The notes under the pieces: model-generated
What the model was told of the DNA's origin: nothing
The model's input: only the letters and a program-made list of their open reading frames with translations
The model's database searches: none
Origin: Parvibaculum sp.
GTDB taxonomy: Bacteria; Pseudomonadota; Alphaproteobacteria; Parvibaculales; Parvibaculaceae
Reading direction: 5' to 3'
DNA: 64,000 nt
NCBI RefSeq assembly: GCF_030651915.1
Contig: NZ_JAUSBV010000010.1
Location: forward strand, 372,001-436,000
Program-made: the position numbers and the translations under genes
Part shown: in pieces, positions 1 to 9,593 of the stretch
How the letters are laid out: each line of letters opens with the position of its first letter
How positions within the stretch are numbered: position 1 is the stretch's first letter

Positions 1-112
1 TCGATGCGAGCCCCATGACCGCAACGGCATCATTGTTTGAGCGTGTCCGCCAGGTGCAGGTCTCGTTCGCGGCCGAGCATGAGCCATTGCCGCAGGAACG
101 GCCGGCGCGGCC

Positions 113-1669
113 CTAGACGCGCCGCAGCGCCCGTCGCATCACCTTGCCATTGGCCGTTCGGGGCAGGCTGTCGACGAAAATCACCTCGCGCGGGCGCTTG
201 TAGGCGGCCAGGCGCCTCTCGGCCCAGGCGAGAATCGCGGCGGCGTCGGGTTCGGACGCCTCTTTCGGCACCACAAAAGCGGCAATGACCGACAGATCCT
301 CCCGGACATGCAGCTCGGTGACCGCGACCTCCTGCACATCGGGATGGCCTGCCAGCGCCGCCTCGACCTCCTGCGGCGAGACGCGGTAGCCCATCGCATT
401 CATCAGGTCGTCGGCGCGGCCGTGATAATGCATGTAGCCATCGGCGTCGAAACTGGCGAGATCGCCGCCGATGAACCACTCGCCGCGATAGACGTCGGCC
501 TCTTCTTCGGGGCGCCGCCAGTAGCCGAGCATCAGCCCGGGATCGGAACGGTGGACGGCCAGCAATCCGGTCTCGCCGGGGGGCAGCGGCTCGAGACCGC
601 CATCGACCGGCAGCGCCGCCACGCAGCGGCCGGGCTGCGGCCGACCCGGGCTTCCAGCACGGATTTCCATGCCCGGCGCGGTCGAGACATAGGTCGAGCA
701 TTCCGACATGCCCAAGGCCTCGTAGAGGTCCTTGCCGGTCGCCTCCCGCCAGTGCTCGAGCAGGGCCGGCGACAGCGCCTCGCCGGCGGTCAGGCCGTGG
801 CGCAGGTTTGAAATGTCATGCGCGGCGAGATCGCAATATTTCAGGATCTGGCGATAGAGCGTCGGCACGGCGGCAAAGAGCGTGGCGCGCGTCTTTTCCA
901 TCAGCTTCGGCCAGACCTGCACATCCTTTTCGCCATTGTAGAGAATGGTGGTCGCGCCATTGGCCCATGGGTCGGTCAGGCCGACACCCAGCGTATAGGT
1001 CCAGTTGAAGGCACCGGCATGGAGCATCGTGTCGGCGGGCTCGATGCCGTACCAGCCCCGATACATTGGCCGACGACCCCAGGCGCTGCGATGGGCATGC
1101 AGGACGCCTTTCGGGCGGCCGCTGGTGCCAGAGGTGTAGACCAGGAAGGCCGGATCGTTGGCGCCGGTATCGGCGTAGCCGGCCCGCGGCGCATGCGCCT
1201 TCAAGCGCTCGATCATGGCCGCATCGATCACCCGCACGCCGCCCGTCTGCATGTGCATGCCGGGCGCCAGTGCGACTGCGGCGGCGGCTGAATCCGCGAG
1301 CAGGAAGTCGGCCTCGTCGGCGGTGAGTTGCGAGGAGGAGGGAAGCGGCACGATGCCGGCCGCCAGCGCGCCGAAAAAGAGCAGCGCATAGTCGGATGTG
1401 TTGGGCATGCGGATCATCAGACGTTCGCCGGATGCGAAACCTTCCGCCAGCAACCCGGCCGCCACGCGGCGCACCGCGTCATCGAGTGCGCCATAGCGCC
1501 AGCGCTCGGCCGTTTCGAGCGGCGCGTCGGCGTCGCCGACAACGACCAGCGCGATCTTCTCCGGCGTCTCCTTCGCCGCGCGCGCCAGGCAATAGCGCGC
1601 GATGTTGAAGGATGCGGGGCAGGGCTCGCCGGTATAACCGCGAGCGATGGCGGGAGCGGGCAGGGGCAT
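113..1669 (-). CDS. AMP-dependent acyl-CoA synthetase/ligase
   Basis: An ANL-superfamily enzyme that activates a carboxylic acid through an acyl-AMP and transfers it to CoA. The P-loop-like motif YTSGTSGRPKG lies near residue 176. The hinge region shows YHGRADDLMNAMGYRVSP, and the catalytic lysine is in PRTANGKVMRR at the C terminus. At 518 aa it has normal family length. I start at ATG 1669; an in-frame start at 1735 would add 22 residues unlike the family. The N-terminal FNIARYCLAR and the short length recall the benzoate/aryl-CoA ligase branch, but the substrate cannot be read from sequence. The gene points away from the CoA transferase at 1821, with about 150 bp between the two starts. 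The 112 bases before this gene's end hold nothing I can assign. Confidence 0.85.
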   Translation of the reverse strand: MPLPAPAIARGYTGEPCPASFNIARYCLARAAKETPEKIALVVVGDADAPLETAERWRYGALDDAVRRVAAGLLAEGFASGERLMIRMPNTSDYALLFFGALAAGIVPLPSSSQLTADEADFLLADSAAAAVALAPGMHMQTGGVRVIDAAMIERLKAHAPRAGYADTGANDPAFLVYTSGTSGRPKGVLHAHRSAWGRRPMYRGWYGIEPADTMLHAGAFNWTYTLGVGLTDPWANGATTILYNGEKDVQVWPKLMEKTRATLFAAVPTLYRQILKYCDLAAHDISNLRHGLTAGEALSPALLEHWREATGKDLYEALGMSECSTYVSTAPGMEIRAGSPGRPQPGRCVAALPVDGGLEPLPPGETGLLAVHRSDPGLMLGYWRRPEEEADVYRGEWFIGGDLASFDADGYMHYHGRADDLMNAMGYRVSPQEVEAALAGHPDVQEVAVTELHVREDLSVIAAFVVPKEASEPDAAAILAWAERRLAAYKRPREVIFVDSLPRTANGKVMRRALRRV

Positions 1670-1820
1670 GGCGCGTTTGTAGAGGCGGAAGCGAAAACCG
1701 GCAAGGGAGCCCGCGCCAGCCCGCCCTTGCGTCAATCCGGCCAGCGTTTACGGGCCTCGCCGCAGCCTGTACAAATCTCCTCCAACAAACGGCAAACAGC
1801 TGAATTCAAGGGAGCACGTC

Positions 1821-2951
1821 ATGGGTAGCGGACCGCTGAGCGGCATCAAGGTCGTCGAATTCGCAGGTATCGGGCCGGGGCCCTTCTGCGCCATGCTGCT
1901 CTCCGACATGGGTGCGGATATCATCCGCATCGACCGCAAGGGCGGGCGCGGCGGCTCGAAATTCGATATCGGTTCGCGCGGCCGGCGCTCGGTCGCGCTC
2001 GACCTCAAGAAGCCGGAATCGGTCGAGGCCTGCCTGAAGCTGATCGAGAGCGCCGACATTCTGCAGGAAGGCTTCCGTCCCGGTGTGATGGAGCGTCTGG
2101 GCCTCGGCCCCGATGTCTGCCTGAAGCGCAATCCAAAACTCGTCTATGGCCGCATGACCGGTTGGGGCCAGACCGGGCCGCTGGCCAATGCCGCCGGCCA
2201 TGACATCAACTACATCTCGCTGACGGGCGCGCTGCATGCGATCGGCCGTCCGGGCGAAAAGCCGGTGCCGCCGCTCAATCTCGTCGGCGATTTCGGCGGC
2301 GGCGCGCTTTATCTCGCCATGGGCATGCTGGCGGCGCTGGTCGAAGCGCAGCGCAGCGGCAAGGGCCAGGTGGTCGATGCGGCGATGACCGATGGCGCCT
2401 CGTCGCTGATGGCGATGTTCTACGGGTTCACGGCGTCCGGCATGTGGCAGGAGCCGCATGGCACCAACATGCTCGATGGCGGCGCGCATTTCTACGATAC
2501 CTACGAGACCAAGGACGGGCAGTGGATTTCGATCGGTTCGATCGAGCCGCAATTCTACGCGATCCTGCGCGAGAAGGCCGGGCTCACCGATGCGCTCTGG
2601 GACGCGCAGATGGACCGCGCGCAATGGCCGGCGATGAAGACCAAGATCGAGGCCGTGTTCAAGACCAAGACGCGCGATGAATGGTGCCAGATCATGGAGG
2701 GCACCGATATCTGCTTTGCGCCGGTGCTGTCGATCAAGGAAGCGATCGACCATCCGCACAACAAGGCGCGCCAGACCATTGTCGAGATCGACGGCGTGGC
2801 GCAGCCCAATGTGGCGCCGCGTTTCTCGCGCACGGAATCGAAGATCCAGGGCCCCGCGCCGACGGTCGGCGAGCACACCGAAAGCGCGCTCAAGGATTGG
2901 GGCTTCTCGGGCGCCGATGTCGAGGCGCTGAAGAAGGCGGAAGCGATTTGA
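1821..2951 (+). CDS. CaiB/BaiF family III CoA transferase (alpha-methylacyl-CoA racemase-like)
   Basis: This is a 376-aa family III CoA transferase or racemase. The N terminus ([19 protein letters not shown]) and the segment [14 protein letters not shown] are typical of alpha-methylacyl-CoA racemase, as is the tract GYRP-like [15 protein letters not shown]. The expected active-site Asp is in [13 protein letters not shown]. Start ATG 1821 follows a good AAGGGAG ribosome site. Racemisation of 2-methyl-branched acyl-CoAs would let (2R) chains enter beta-oxidation, which fits the lipid-metabolism neighbourhood. The stop overlaps the TTG start of the next gene, so the two are probably co-transcribed and coupled. 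Confidence 0.88.
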   Translation: MGSGPLSGIKVVEFAGIGPGPFCAMLLSDMGADIIRIDRKGGRGGSKFDIGSRGRRSVALDLKKPESVEACLKLIESADILQEGFRPGVMERLGLGPDVCLKRNPKLVYGRMTGWGQTGPLANAAGHDINYISLTGALHAIGRPGEKPVPPLNLVGDFGGGALYLAMGMLAALVEAQRSGKGQVVDAAMTDGASSLMAMFYGFTASGMWQEPHGTNMLDGGAHFYDTYETKDGQWISIGSIEPQFYAILREKAGLTDALWDAQMDRAQWPAMKTKIEAVFKTKTRDEWCQIMEGTDICFAPVLSIKEAIDHPHNKARQTIVEIDGVAQPNVAPRFSRTESKIQGPAPTVGEHTESALKDWGFSGADVEALKKAEAI

Positions 2952-3706
2952 GTGCACTTCCCGGTACGACAGGGCGGCGGCGCCTCTATCTGATGCGGCA
3001 CGGCCATGTCGACTATTTCGGACCGGAGATTCTGGCGGCCGGCGGCGACACGAAAGTGGTGCCGCTGACGCCGCTTGGCCGGGAACAGGCGAAGGCGGCC
3101 GGCGCCGCGCTTTCACATGTCGCGCTCGACCGCGCCATCTGTTCCGGCGTGCCGCGGACGCGGCAGACGGCGGAATTCGTCCTCGCGGCGCAGGAATCTT
3201 CCGCGCCTTTCCTCGAGGAAGAACCGGCGCTGGTCGAAATCCATGGCGGTAGCTTCGGCAGGATTTCGAGTCGCACCGAACTCGCCGCGAAAATGGCTTT
3301 CTATTTCGAGACGGCGGAAATGCCCGGCGCCACCATGCTCGAGGGCGGCGAAGTCTTCCGGGACGCGCTCACCCGCGCCATCGGCGCCGTCACGCGGCTC
3401 CTGGCCGAGCCGGGCTGGCACACGGCGCTGATTGCCGCGCATGAGGGCATCAACCGCCTCATTCTCGGCTGGGCGGCGACGGGCTGCTCGCTCGAGCGGG
3501 CGCTGGGCGCGGTGCGTGCCTTCGAGCAGGACCCGGCCTGCATCAATGTCATCGATTTCGACATGGTGCCGGCGGCCGACGGCAGCATCGGCACCGAAAT
3601 CCAGCGCAGCCTGATCAAATCGGTCAATGTGACGCCCTATAATTACGTCAAGCACGGCATGAACATGACCAGCCTTGAGGCGATTTTCGCGCGGGAGCCG
3701 CGCTAG
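2948..3706 (+). CDS. Histidine phosphatase family protein
   Basis: A 252-aa member of the phosphoglycerate mutase-like histidine phosphatase superfamily. The catalytic motif [11 protein letters not shown] lies near residue 13. A second conserved arginine follows in [11 protein letters not shown], and the C-terminal catalytic His is in IAAHEGINR. The start is taken as TTG 2948, which overlaps the TGA of the upstream CoA transferase; the first in-frame ATG lies inside the catalytic beta strand and is too late. Operonic with the racemase. The substrate is unknown: the superfamily includes phosphatases of sugar phosphates, phosphoproteins and cofactors. Confidence 0.82.
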   Translation: MSALPGTTGRRRLYLMRHGHVDYFGPEILAAGGDTKVVPLTPLGREQAKAAGAALSHVALDRAICSGVPRTRQTAEFVLAAQESSAPFLEEEPALVEIHGGSFGRISSRTELAAKMAFYFETAEMPGATMLEGGEVFRDALTRAIGAVTRLLAEPGWHTALIAAHEGINRLILGWAATGCSLERALGAVRAFEQDPACINVIDFDMVPAADGSIGTEIQRSLIKSVNVTPYNYVKHGMNMTSLEAIFAREPR

Positions 3707-3775
3707 GCGCTCTGGTTTCGCGCGCCGGGCGGGAGTAGCCTCAAGCTATCGTCATCTTCTTTCGGGGAGGAAAGA

Positions 3776-4372
3776 ATGAGCAACGAGCTTCTGGGCAGGG
3801 TCGATCATATTGGCGAGACCAAAACACCGGCGCCGACGATCACCGGCTTTCACCATATCGCCTATCGCTGCCGCGATGCCGAAGAGACGCGGAAGTTCTA
3901 TTGCGACCTCCTGGGCCTGAAGCCTGCGGCCGCGCTCGCCTTCGACAAGGATCCGGCCGGGCGCGACAAGCCCTATATGCATCTCTTCTTCGAAATGGGC
4001 GACGGGCGTTTCATTGCCTTTTTCGACGAACCGACAAGCGCCAGCGACGACGTCTTCCGGATGAAAGACGGGATCGAGGATTATCACTTCGCCTTCGAGG
4101 TTGGCTCGATGGAAGAAATGCGGGCTTTCATCGCGCGGCTGAAAGAAGCGAAGGTGCCGGTGTTCGGCCCGATCGACCATCACTTCTGTCACTCGATCTA
4201 TTTCTTCGACCCGAGCGGCCTTGCCTGCGAGATTACGGTGCGCGACGCGAAACATGACGAGATCATGAAGGCGGAAGGCGACCGCGCGGCGCAGGCCATC
4301 CATGAATGGACCGAGAAGACCCGCACCCTGAAGAAGGCACGGCTGAAACTTCTCAACCAGGCGGCGGACTGA
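3776..4372 (+). CDS. VOC superfamily (glyoxalase/dioxygenase-like) protein
   Basis: A 198-aa vicinal oxygen chelate protein with paired beta-alpha-beta-beta-beta modules. The first begins ITGFHHIAYRCRD and runs to the metal-ligand-like segment YMHLFFEMGDG. The second has DYHFAFEVGS and ends with SIYFFDPSGLACEITV, where the Glu is the usual last metal ligand. A C-terminal helix rich in Lys and Glu is added. Start ATG 3776 follows GGGGAGGAAAGA. Family members act as dioxygenases, epimerases or isomerases; the exact reaction is not evident. The next gene is convergent, only 6 bases away. Confidence 0.8.
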   Translation: MSNELLGRVDHIGETKTPAPTITGFHHIAYRCRDAEETRKFYCDLLGLKPAAALAFDKDPAGRDKPYMHLFFEMGDGRFIAFFDEPTSASDDVFRMKDGIEDYHFAFEVGSMEEMRAFIARLKEAKVPVFGPIDHHFCHSIYFFDPSGLACEITVRDAKHDEIMKAEGDRAAQAIHEWTEKTRTLKKARLKLLNQAAD

Positions 4373-4378
4373 CGCGCG

Positions 4379-6040
4379 TCACGCCCCGATCATCTCCCTG
4401 AGCTGGCGCCGCAGCACCTTGCCGAGCGGGTTGCGGGGCAGGGCGTCGGCGAGTTCGAGACGCTCGGGCAGCTTGTAGGCCGCGATGTCGGACTTCATCA
4501 GGTGGTTGCGGATGTCGTCGAGCGTCACGCTTTCGCCCTCGGCCGGCACCGCGACGGCACAGATGCGCTCGCCCATGACGGCATCGGCATAGCCGACAAC
4601 GGCCGCCTCCTTGATCTTCGGCAGGCCGGCCAGCAAGCCGTCGATCTCGCCCGGCGAGATGTTCATGCCGCCGCGGATGATGATGTCCTTGGCGCGCTCG
4701 ACGAAACGGTAGTAGCGATTGCTGGCGCCGGCGATCTCGAAGACGTCGCCGGTGTGAAAGAAGCCGTCCTTGTCGATGGCATCCGTCGGGCCGCCGCCAT
4801 CGCCGGCGCGGTAATAGCCCGCGAAGACCGTGGCACCCTTGATCAGCAATTCGCCGGGCTTGCCGGGTTCGCTCACTTCATCGCCCGTCTGGATGTCGAC
4901 GAGCTTCGTTTCGATGGCCCCGGCGATCTTTGCCGGCCAGTCGAGGCCCTTGACGCCGAAGCGCGGGAAAAACTGCGCGCGCTCTTCCGGGTCCGGCACG
5001 TCGCCCGCGCCGGATATCAGGCATGTGCCTTCGTTCGAACCGAAGATGTTGACGATGGGCAGGCCGTATTGCTCCTGCCAGGTTTTCACCATCCAGGGCG
5101 AGAGCGGCGCCGAGCCCGAGCCGATGCTGCGCACCGCCGAGAGATCGAGCGTGGCCATCAGCTTTTCTTCCTTCAACAACAGCGACAGCACAGCGGGTGG
5201 CGCGACGGTGTAGGTGATTTTCTCGCCGACCAGTTGCTTCAGAAAAACAGGCAGGTCGAAGGGGTGATGTTGAACCAGCGTGCCGCCGGTCAGCAGCCAG
5301 GGCATGAAGCAACCGCCGATGGCGGCCATGTTGACCAGCGGGAAAGGGTTCAGCACCGTATCGCCGGGCTGGAGTTGTGCGGCGTCGGCGCAGGCGACGC
5401 CGGCGATCATCCAGTGATTGTGACTGCGGGGCACGCCCTTGGGCCGTGCTTCCGTTCCCGACGTCCAGCAGATCGTCGCCGCATCGTTCGCATCCGCCTT
5501 GGGCAGCGCGTCGAGCCGCGCATTGTCGGCCGCGGGCCACTCGCTCTCCCCAATAACGAAGAGCGCGCGAAGCGCGGGCAGCTTCGGCTTCAGGCTCTCG
5601 AACATCGCGGCATGATCGTGGCCACGTATCGTGCGTGCCGTCACGGCAGCCTTCGCGCCCGCAAAGGCCAGCACGTCGCCCAGTTCATGCGCGCGCCACT
5701 GCACGGGTGCAGGCGTAACGATGAGCCCGATGCGCCATGCGGCCAGATAGACCGCGACCAGTTCCACCACATTCGGGAGCTGTACGGCAACGATGTCGTC
5801 CTTCTTCAGTCCGGCGTCGAGAAAGCCGGTCGCAATCCGGTTGGCCTCGTCGCCGAGTTCGCGATAGGTGAGACGGCGCGGGTTTTGTCCGTCGATATCC
5901 GCCCGATTTGGCGGGTCGGCGACGGCAAGGCCCTCCGGCGTTGTCGCTGCATTGGCGCGGAATCGCTGATCGATGGTTTCGGTTCCCCACCATCCGGCCC
6001 GCGTATGGCGGTCGATTTCCATCTTCGATGCCAGGATCAT
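4379..6040 (-). CDS. AMP-binding acyl-CoA synthetase
   Basis: A 553-aa ANL-family ligase. The nucleotide motif is ICWTSGTEARPKGVPRSH near residue 190. Further motifs are FGSNEGTCL, the acidic GFFHTGDVFEI, and the C-terminal lysine in PRNPLGKVLRRQL. The phosphate loop differs slightly from the usual TSGTTG, with TEA in place of TTG. Start ATG 6040 follows GGGAGGAGCACGGG. It is the last gene of a leftward run with the nitronate monooxygenase-like gene (41-bp gap) and the YejA-like gene. It probably activates a medium- or long-chain or aromatic acid. Confidence 0.86.
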   Translation of the reverse strand: MILASKMEIDRHTRAGWWGTETIDQRFRANAATTPEGLAVADPPNRADIDGQNPRRLTYRELGDEANRIATGFLDAGLKKDDIVAVQLPNVVELVAVYLAAWRIGLIVTPAPVQWRAHELGDVLAFAGAKAAVTARTIRGHDHAAMFESLKPKLPALRALFVIGESEWPAADNARLDALPKADANDAATICWTSGTEARPKGVPRSHNHWMIAGVACADAAQLQPGDTVLNPFPLVNMAAIGGCFMPWLLTGGTLVQHHPFDLPVFLKQLVGEKITYTVAPPAVLSLLLKEEKLMATLDLSAVRSIGSGSAPLSPWMVKTWQEQYGLPIVNIFGSNEGTCLISGAGDVPDPEERAQFFPRFGVKGLDWPAKIAGAIETKLVDIQTGDEVSEPGKPGELLIKGATVFAGYYRAGDGGGPTDAIDKDGFFHTGDVFEIAGASNRYYRFVERAKDIIIRGGMNISPGEIDGLLAGLPKIKEAAVVGYADAVMGERICAVAVPAEGESVTLDDIRNHLMKSDIAAYKLPERLELADALPRNPLGKVLRRQLREMIGA

Positions 6041-6081
6041 CCCGTGCTCCTCCCAAAGCGACGCCGAGGACTTTTCGCCCT

Positions 6082-7014
6082 CTAGTTTTTTGCGGCCTCA
6101 TATTCGGCCCGAAGCCGGGCAACGAGACTTGCCACCGGCTCTGTCCGGTCGATCATGCCAACACCATGGCCCGCCGACCAGACCTGCGCCCAGCGTTTGG
6201 CGCCGGATTGCGGATCGGTGAAGTCGATATCGGGGCTCTTTTCCATCGCGTCGAGATCGTAACCCGCGCGCGCGATACTCGGCTTCAGCCAGTTGGCCGC
6301 AACGCCGGTGATGGCGCGGGTCAGGATCAGGTCGTCCACGCTCGAGGCGATCAGCATGTCGCGATATTCGGGGGCAGCGAGGCTTTCCTCGCAAGCGATG
6401 AAGCGCGTGCCCATATAGGCGAGATCGGCGCCCAGCACCTCGGCGGCACGTATGCCGGCGCCATTGGTGATGCCGCCGCCCAGAACCACCGGTCCATCGA
6501 AGAATTCGCGCACGGCTGGTACGAAGGAAAATCCCGTCATCTGGCCCGTATGGCCGCCGGCACCCGCCGCCACCAGCACCAGCCCGTCGACGCCCGCCGC
6601 TACCGCCTTGCGGGCGAAGGGAACCGAATTCACATCTGCGAACACGAGGCCGCCATATTCATGCACCCGTTCGACGATGGCACGCGGGCTGCCGAGCGCG
6701 GTGATGACCAGCGGCGCCTTGTAACGCATGACGAGGTCGAGGTCTTCGTCGAGCCGCACGTTCGAACGATGAACGACCACGTTGGCCGCCCAGGGGGCGT
6801 CTTTCTCACCGAGACCGGTCGTGATGCGGTCCATCCACTCGTCGAGCATGGCGACGGTGCGGGCGTTCGGCGTCGGAAAGGAGCCGATGACACCGGCGCG
6901 CGATGCGGCCAGCACCAGTTCCGGGCCCGAGATCAGAAACATCGGTGCTGCGATCAGCGGCAATGTTACGCGCGCGCGCCACGCAGCGGGCAGTCTGGAC
7001 GACAGGTTCAGCAT
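6082..7014 (-). CDS. Nitronate monooxygenase / 2-nitropropane dioxygenase family FMN protein
   Basis: A 310-aa TIM-barrel flavoprotein. Family signatures are LPLIAAPMFLISGPEL near the N terminus, AGAGGHTGQMTG, and the FMN-phosphate segment GGGITNGAGIRAAEVLGAD followed by YMGTRF. Members oxidise alkyl nitronates, and related proteins act as enoyl-reductase-like flavoproteins. Start ATG 7014 lies 2 bases after the upstream stop, with GAGGAG inside the end of that gene, so translation is probably coupled. The acyl-CoA ligase follows in the same operon. Confidence 0.84.
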   Translation of the reverse strand: MLNLSSRLPAAWRARVTLPLIAAPMFLISGPELVLAASRAGVIGSFPTPNARTVAMLDEWMDRITTGLGEKDAPWAANVVVHRSNVRLDEDLDLVMRYKAPLVITALGSPRAIVERVHEYGGLVFADVNSVPFARKAVAAGVDGLVLVAAGAGGHTGQMTGFSFVPAVREFFDGPVVLGGGITNGAGIRAAEVLGADLAYMGTRFIACEESLAAPEYRDMLIASSVDDLILTRAITGVAANWLKPSIARAGYDLDAMEKSPDIDFTDPQSGAKRWAQVWSAGHGVGMIDRTEPVASLVARLRAEYEAAKN

Positions 7015-7016
7015 CT

Positions 7017-8819
7017 CTACTCCTCAATCCACCATGCGCTGCTACGATAGCCGTAGAGTGACGGCTGTTCCGGTACCTTGACCTTGTCCCAGAGCGCCAG
7101 CCACTGGTTGGGCTGATGGAAGAGCGGGATCATGTAGGCACCGGACAGCAATACCCGGTCCATGGCCCGCACGGCAGCGACGAAGTCCTCATGCGTGCGC
7201 GCTTCGAGCATCGCTCCGATCATGGCGTCGATGGCGGGTTCCTTCGCGCCCATATAGTTGCGTGTTCCCGGTGCGTCGGCAGCGGCCGAGCCCCAATAGA
7301 AGCTTTGTTCGTTGCCGGGCGACAAAGAAGAAAACCAGCCGTTGAACATCATTTCAAAGTCGTAACTGCTGCGCCGTTCCTGAAATTGGCTTGGATCCAC
7401 ATTGCGTACCGATATGTCGATGCCGACGCGCCGGGTCATGCTTGCATAAGTGAGGGCGAGGCGCTCATCGTCGGGTGTCGCCACGAGTATTTCCAACTTC
7501 AACGGTCGGCCGGTTGGAACACCTGTCATGACGCCGCCGCGCAACTCATAGCCCGCTTCCTTCAACAGCGCGATGGCCGCCGCACGGTTTCGTCTGTCTT
7601 GTCCGGACGCATCGCCCGTCGGCGCATGCCAGCCATTTTCCATGATTTCAGGCAACACGGCATCAGGGAAAGGCGCCAGCAATTCGCGTTCGCGGGCACT
7701 TGCCGGGCGCCCATGCGAGCCAAGCTCAGAATTGTCGAAGAAGCTCTGCGTGCGAACATAGAGCCCGTGATAGAGATTGCGGTTGACCCATTCGAAATTG
7801 AAAAGCTGGACCAGGGCCTGGCGCACTTTTATGTCGGCAAGCGCAGATTTGCGCGTGTTGAAGACGAGAGCACGCATCCCCGAAGGCATACCGCTCTTGA
7901 ATATCTCCTTGCGGACCTTGCCCTGACGGACCGCAGGAAAGTCATAGCTGTTGGTCCAGCGGCCGGGATCGTCCTCCGGGCGCGCATGATAGAGCCCGGC
8001 CTTGAAGGCTTCGAAGGAGGCATTGGCGTCGCGGAAATACTCGTAGGTGATGCGATCGATATTGTTGTGGCCCGAGTTGACCGGCAAGGCCGAGCCCCAG
8101 TAGTTCTCGTCGCGCCGGTAAACGACGCGTGCACCCGGCGCGAACCCGTCGACGACATATGGCCCGCTGCCGATAGCCATGTCGAAACCGGACTGGTCGA
8201 AATTTCGACTCTCGTAGATGTGCTTCGGCACAATGGGCATCAGGCCGAGAATCAGCGGAATTTCCCGGTCTCCATCCGGCGTGAATATGAACTTCACGGT
8301 GCGAGGGGCCGGTCGCTCGATACGCTCCACTTTCGAGTAATAGGTCTTGTAGTTCGGTCGGCCCTTGTCGCGCAGCGTCTCGAGCGAATAGATCACGTCG
8401 TCGACCGTGACCGGTGTTCCGTCCGAAAAATGTGCCTTCGGATTCAACGTGAAGGAAATCCAGCTCCGGTCATCCGCCATCTCGACTTTCTCGGCCAGCA
8501 ACGCATAGAGCGTGAAGGCCTCGTCATATCCCCGCGCCAGCAAGCTCTCGAAAACATGCTCGCGCAGGCCGATTGCCGATGTGCCGCGCACGATAAATGG
8601 ATTGAAGCTGTCGAAAGAACCGGTGGCGCCATAGGTAATGGAACCGCCTTTGGGCGCACTGGGATTTGCGTAGGAAAAATGGGTGAAACCGTCGGGGTAA
8701 AGCGGATCGCCGTGCATGGCGATGGCATGATCGGCCTTGGCAGGACCGGCAAAGGTCGCAAACAGGGAGGGAAGGATGACGGCCAGGGCAAGGCAGATCA
8801 GGGGTCGAGAAAACGGCAT
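7017..8819 (-). CDS. yejA: ABC transporter periplasmic substrate-binding protein, family 5 (YejA-like)
   Basis: A 600-aa extracellular solute-binding protein of the oligopeptide (SBP_bac_5) family, closest in layout to YejA. A Sec signal peptide covers roughly residues 1-29, ending in AGPAKADH. The mature N terminus HAIAMHGDPLYPDGFTHF and NPSAPKGGSITYGA are YejA-like, and the family core SDGTPVTVDDVIYSLE is clear. I choose ATG 8819; longer GTG/TTG starts at 8822 and 8828 are possible because AAGGAA lies a little further upstream. No permease or ATPase genes (yejBEF) are next to it, so it may serve a transporter encoded elsewhere. Confidence 0.82.
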   Translation of the reverse strand: MPFSRPLICLALAVILPSLFATFAGPAKADHAIAMHGDPLYPDGFTHFSYANPSAPKGGSITYGATGSFDSFNPFIVRGTSAIGLREHVFESLLARGYDEAFTLYALLAEKVEMADDRSWISFTLNPKAHFSDGTPVTVDDVIYSLETLRDKGRPNYKTYYSKVERIERPAPRTVKFIFTPDGDREIPLILGLMPIVPKHIYESRNFDQSGFDMAIGSGPYVVDGFAPGARVVYRRDENYWGSALPVNSGHNNIDRITYEYFRDANASFEAFKAGLYHARPEDDPGRWTNSYDFPAVRQGKVRKEIFKSGMPSGMRALVFNTRKSALADIKVRQALVQLFNFEWVNRNLYHGLYVRTQSFFDNSELGSHGRPASARERELLAPFPDAVLPEIMENGWHAPTGDASGQDRRNRAAAIALLKEAGYELRGGVMTGVPTGRPLKLEILVATPDDERLALTYASMTRRVGIDISVRNVDPSQFQERRSSYDFEMMFNGWFSSLSPGNEQSFYWGSAAADAPGTRNYMGAKEPAIDAMIGAMLEARTHEDFVAAVRAMDRVLLSGAYMIPLFHQPNQWLALWDKVKVPEQPSLYGYRSSAWWIEE

Positions 8820-9041
8820 CACAGACAAGGCGTGTTCCTTCGGATTCCTCTGGCGGCGGCCGGACCGGGACCTGACGTCATTGCATAGCGTTAAGCAAAT
8901 TTCCGGATTTTTCAAAGATTTCCAGTGCCTTGTTTATGCCGAAATGCGAGTCTATCAGAGCGCATGCTCGATGGTCCGAATACCCAACAAGGGTTCCGGG
9001 CCGTTTCACCGAGCGATTATGCTTCGAAAAGGACGTCTATC

Positions 9042-9590
9042 ATGTTTCTTCGGCGCTTGATTCCCGGCATCGCCGCTGCGGTTCTCCTGTCCATGACCGG
9101 CGCCACGCCGGGAACGGCCCAGCCGGCCGCTCCCGAGCCCACTATCCAGAAATTTGGAACGTGGAGCACGCGCTGCGACGAGAACACGACCGGCGCCAAG
9201 CGCTGTCACGCCTTTGTCGGTGTCGCGGCCGGCGAAGACAAGCAAAGGCTGCTCTATCTCGGTATCGGCTATGGTCCGCAAGACAGCGACGGTGACGGCC
9301 AGAACGAGCTCTTCCTGTTTGCCATCACGCCTCTCGGCACCTTCCTGCCAGCGGGGATAGGCTGGTCCGTGGATGGCAAAGAGAACTTCAGCCAGCAGTT
9401 CATGTTCTGCATTGCCGGCGGTTGCCAGACCGAAATCCTGCTCTCGGATGAGCGACTGAAAGCAATGAAAAACGGCACCCAGATGGAGGTCGTGTTCCGT
9501 CTCGTCGGGCAGGGCGACGTAAAGGTTCCGGTGAAACTCGACGGCATCACCAAAGCAATCGCTGCGATTCCCGTTCCGAAAAAATCTTGA
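9042..9590 (+). CDS. Invasion-associated locus B (IalB) family exported protein
   Basis: A 182-aa exported protein. The signal peptide is about residues 1-28, ending TPGTAQP. The mature part begins TIQKFGTWSTRCDENTTGAKRC and contains the four cysteines expected in the IalB family (CDE, KRCH, MFCIAGGC). Start ATG 9042 follows AAAAGGACG. IalB-like proteins are widespread periplasmic or surface proteins in alphaproteobacteria; the name comes from Bartonella and does not imply virulence here. It is divergent from the YejA-like gene and ends 3 bases before the convergent acyltransferase gene. Confidence 0.8.
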   Translation: MFLRRLIPGIAAAVLLSMTGATPGTAQPAAPEPTIQKFGTWSTRCDENTTGAKRCHAFVGVAAGEDKQRLLYLGIGYGPQDSDGDGQNELFLFAITPLGTFLPAGIGWSVDGKENFSQQFMFCIAGGCQTEILLSDERLKAMKNGTQMEVVFRLVGQGDVKVPVKLDGITKAIAAIPVPKKS

Positions 9591-9593
9591 TCG

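Noticed and set aside
1-112. Possible gene remnant before the first acyl-CoA ligase.
   Set aside because: Only short frames in the shadow of the ligase; nothing matches a family.
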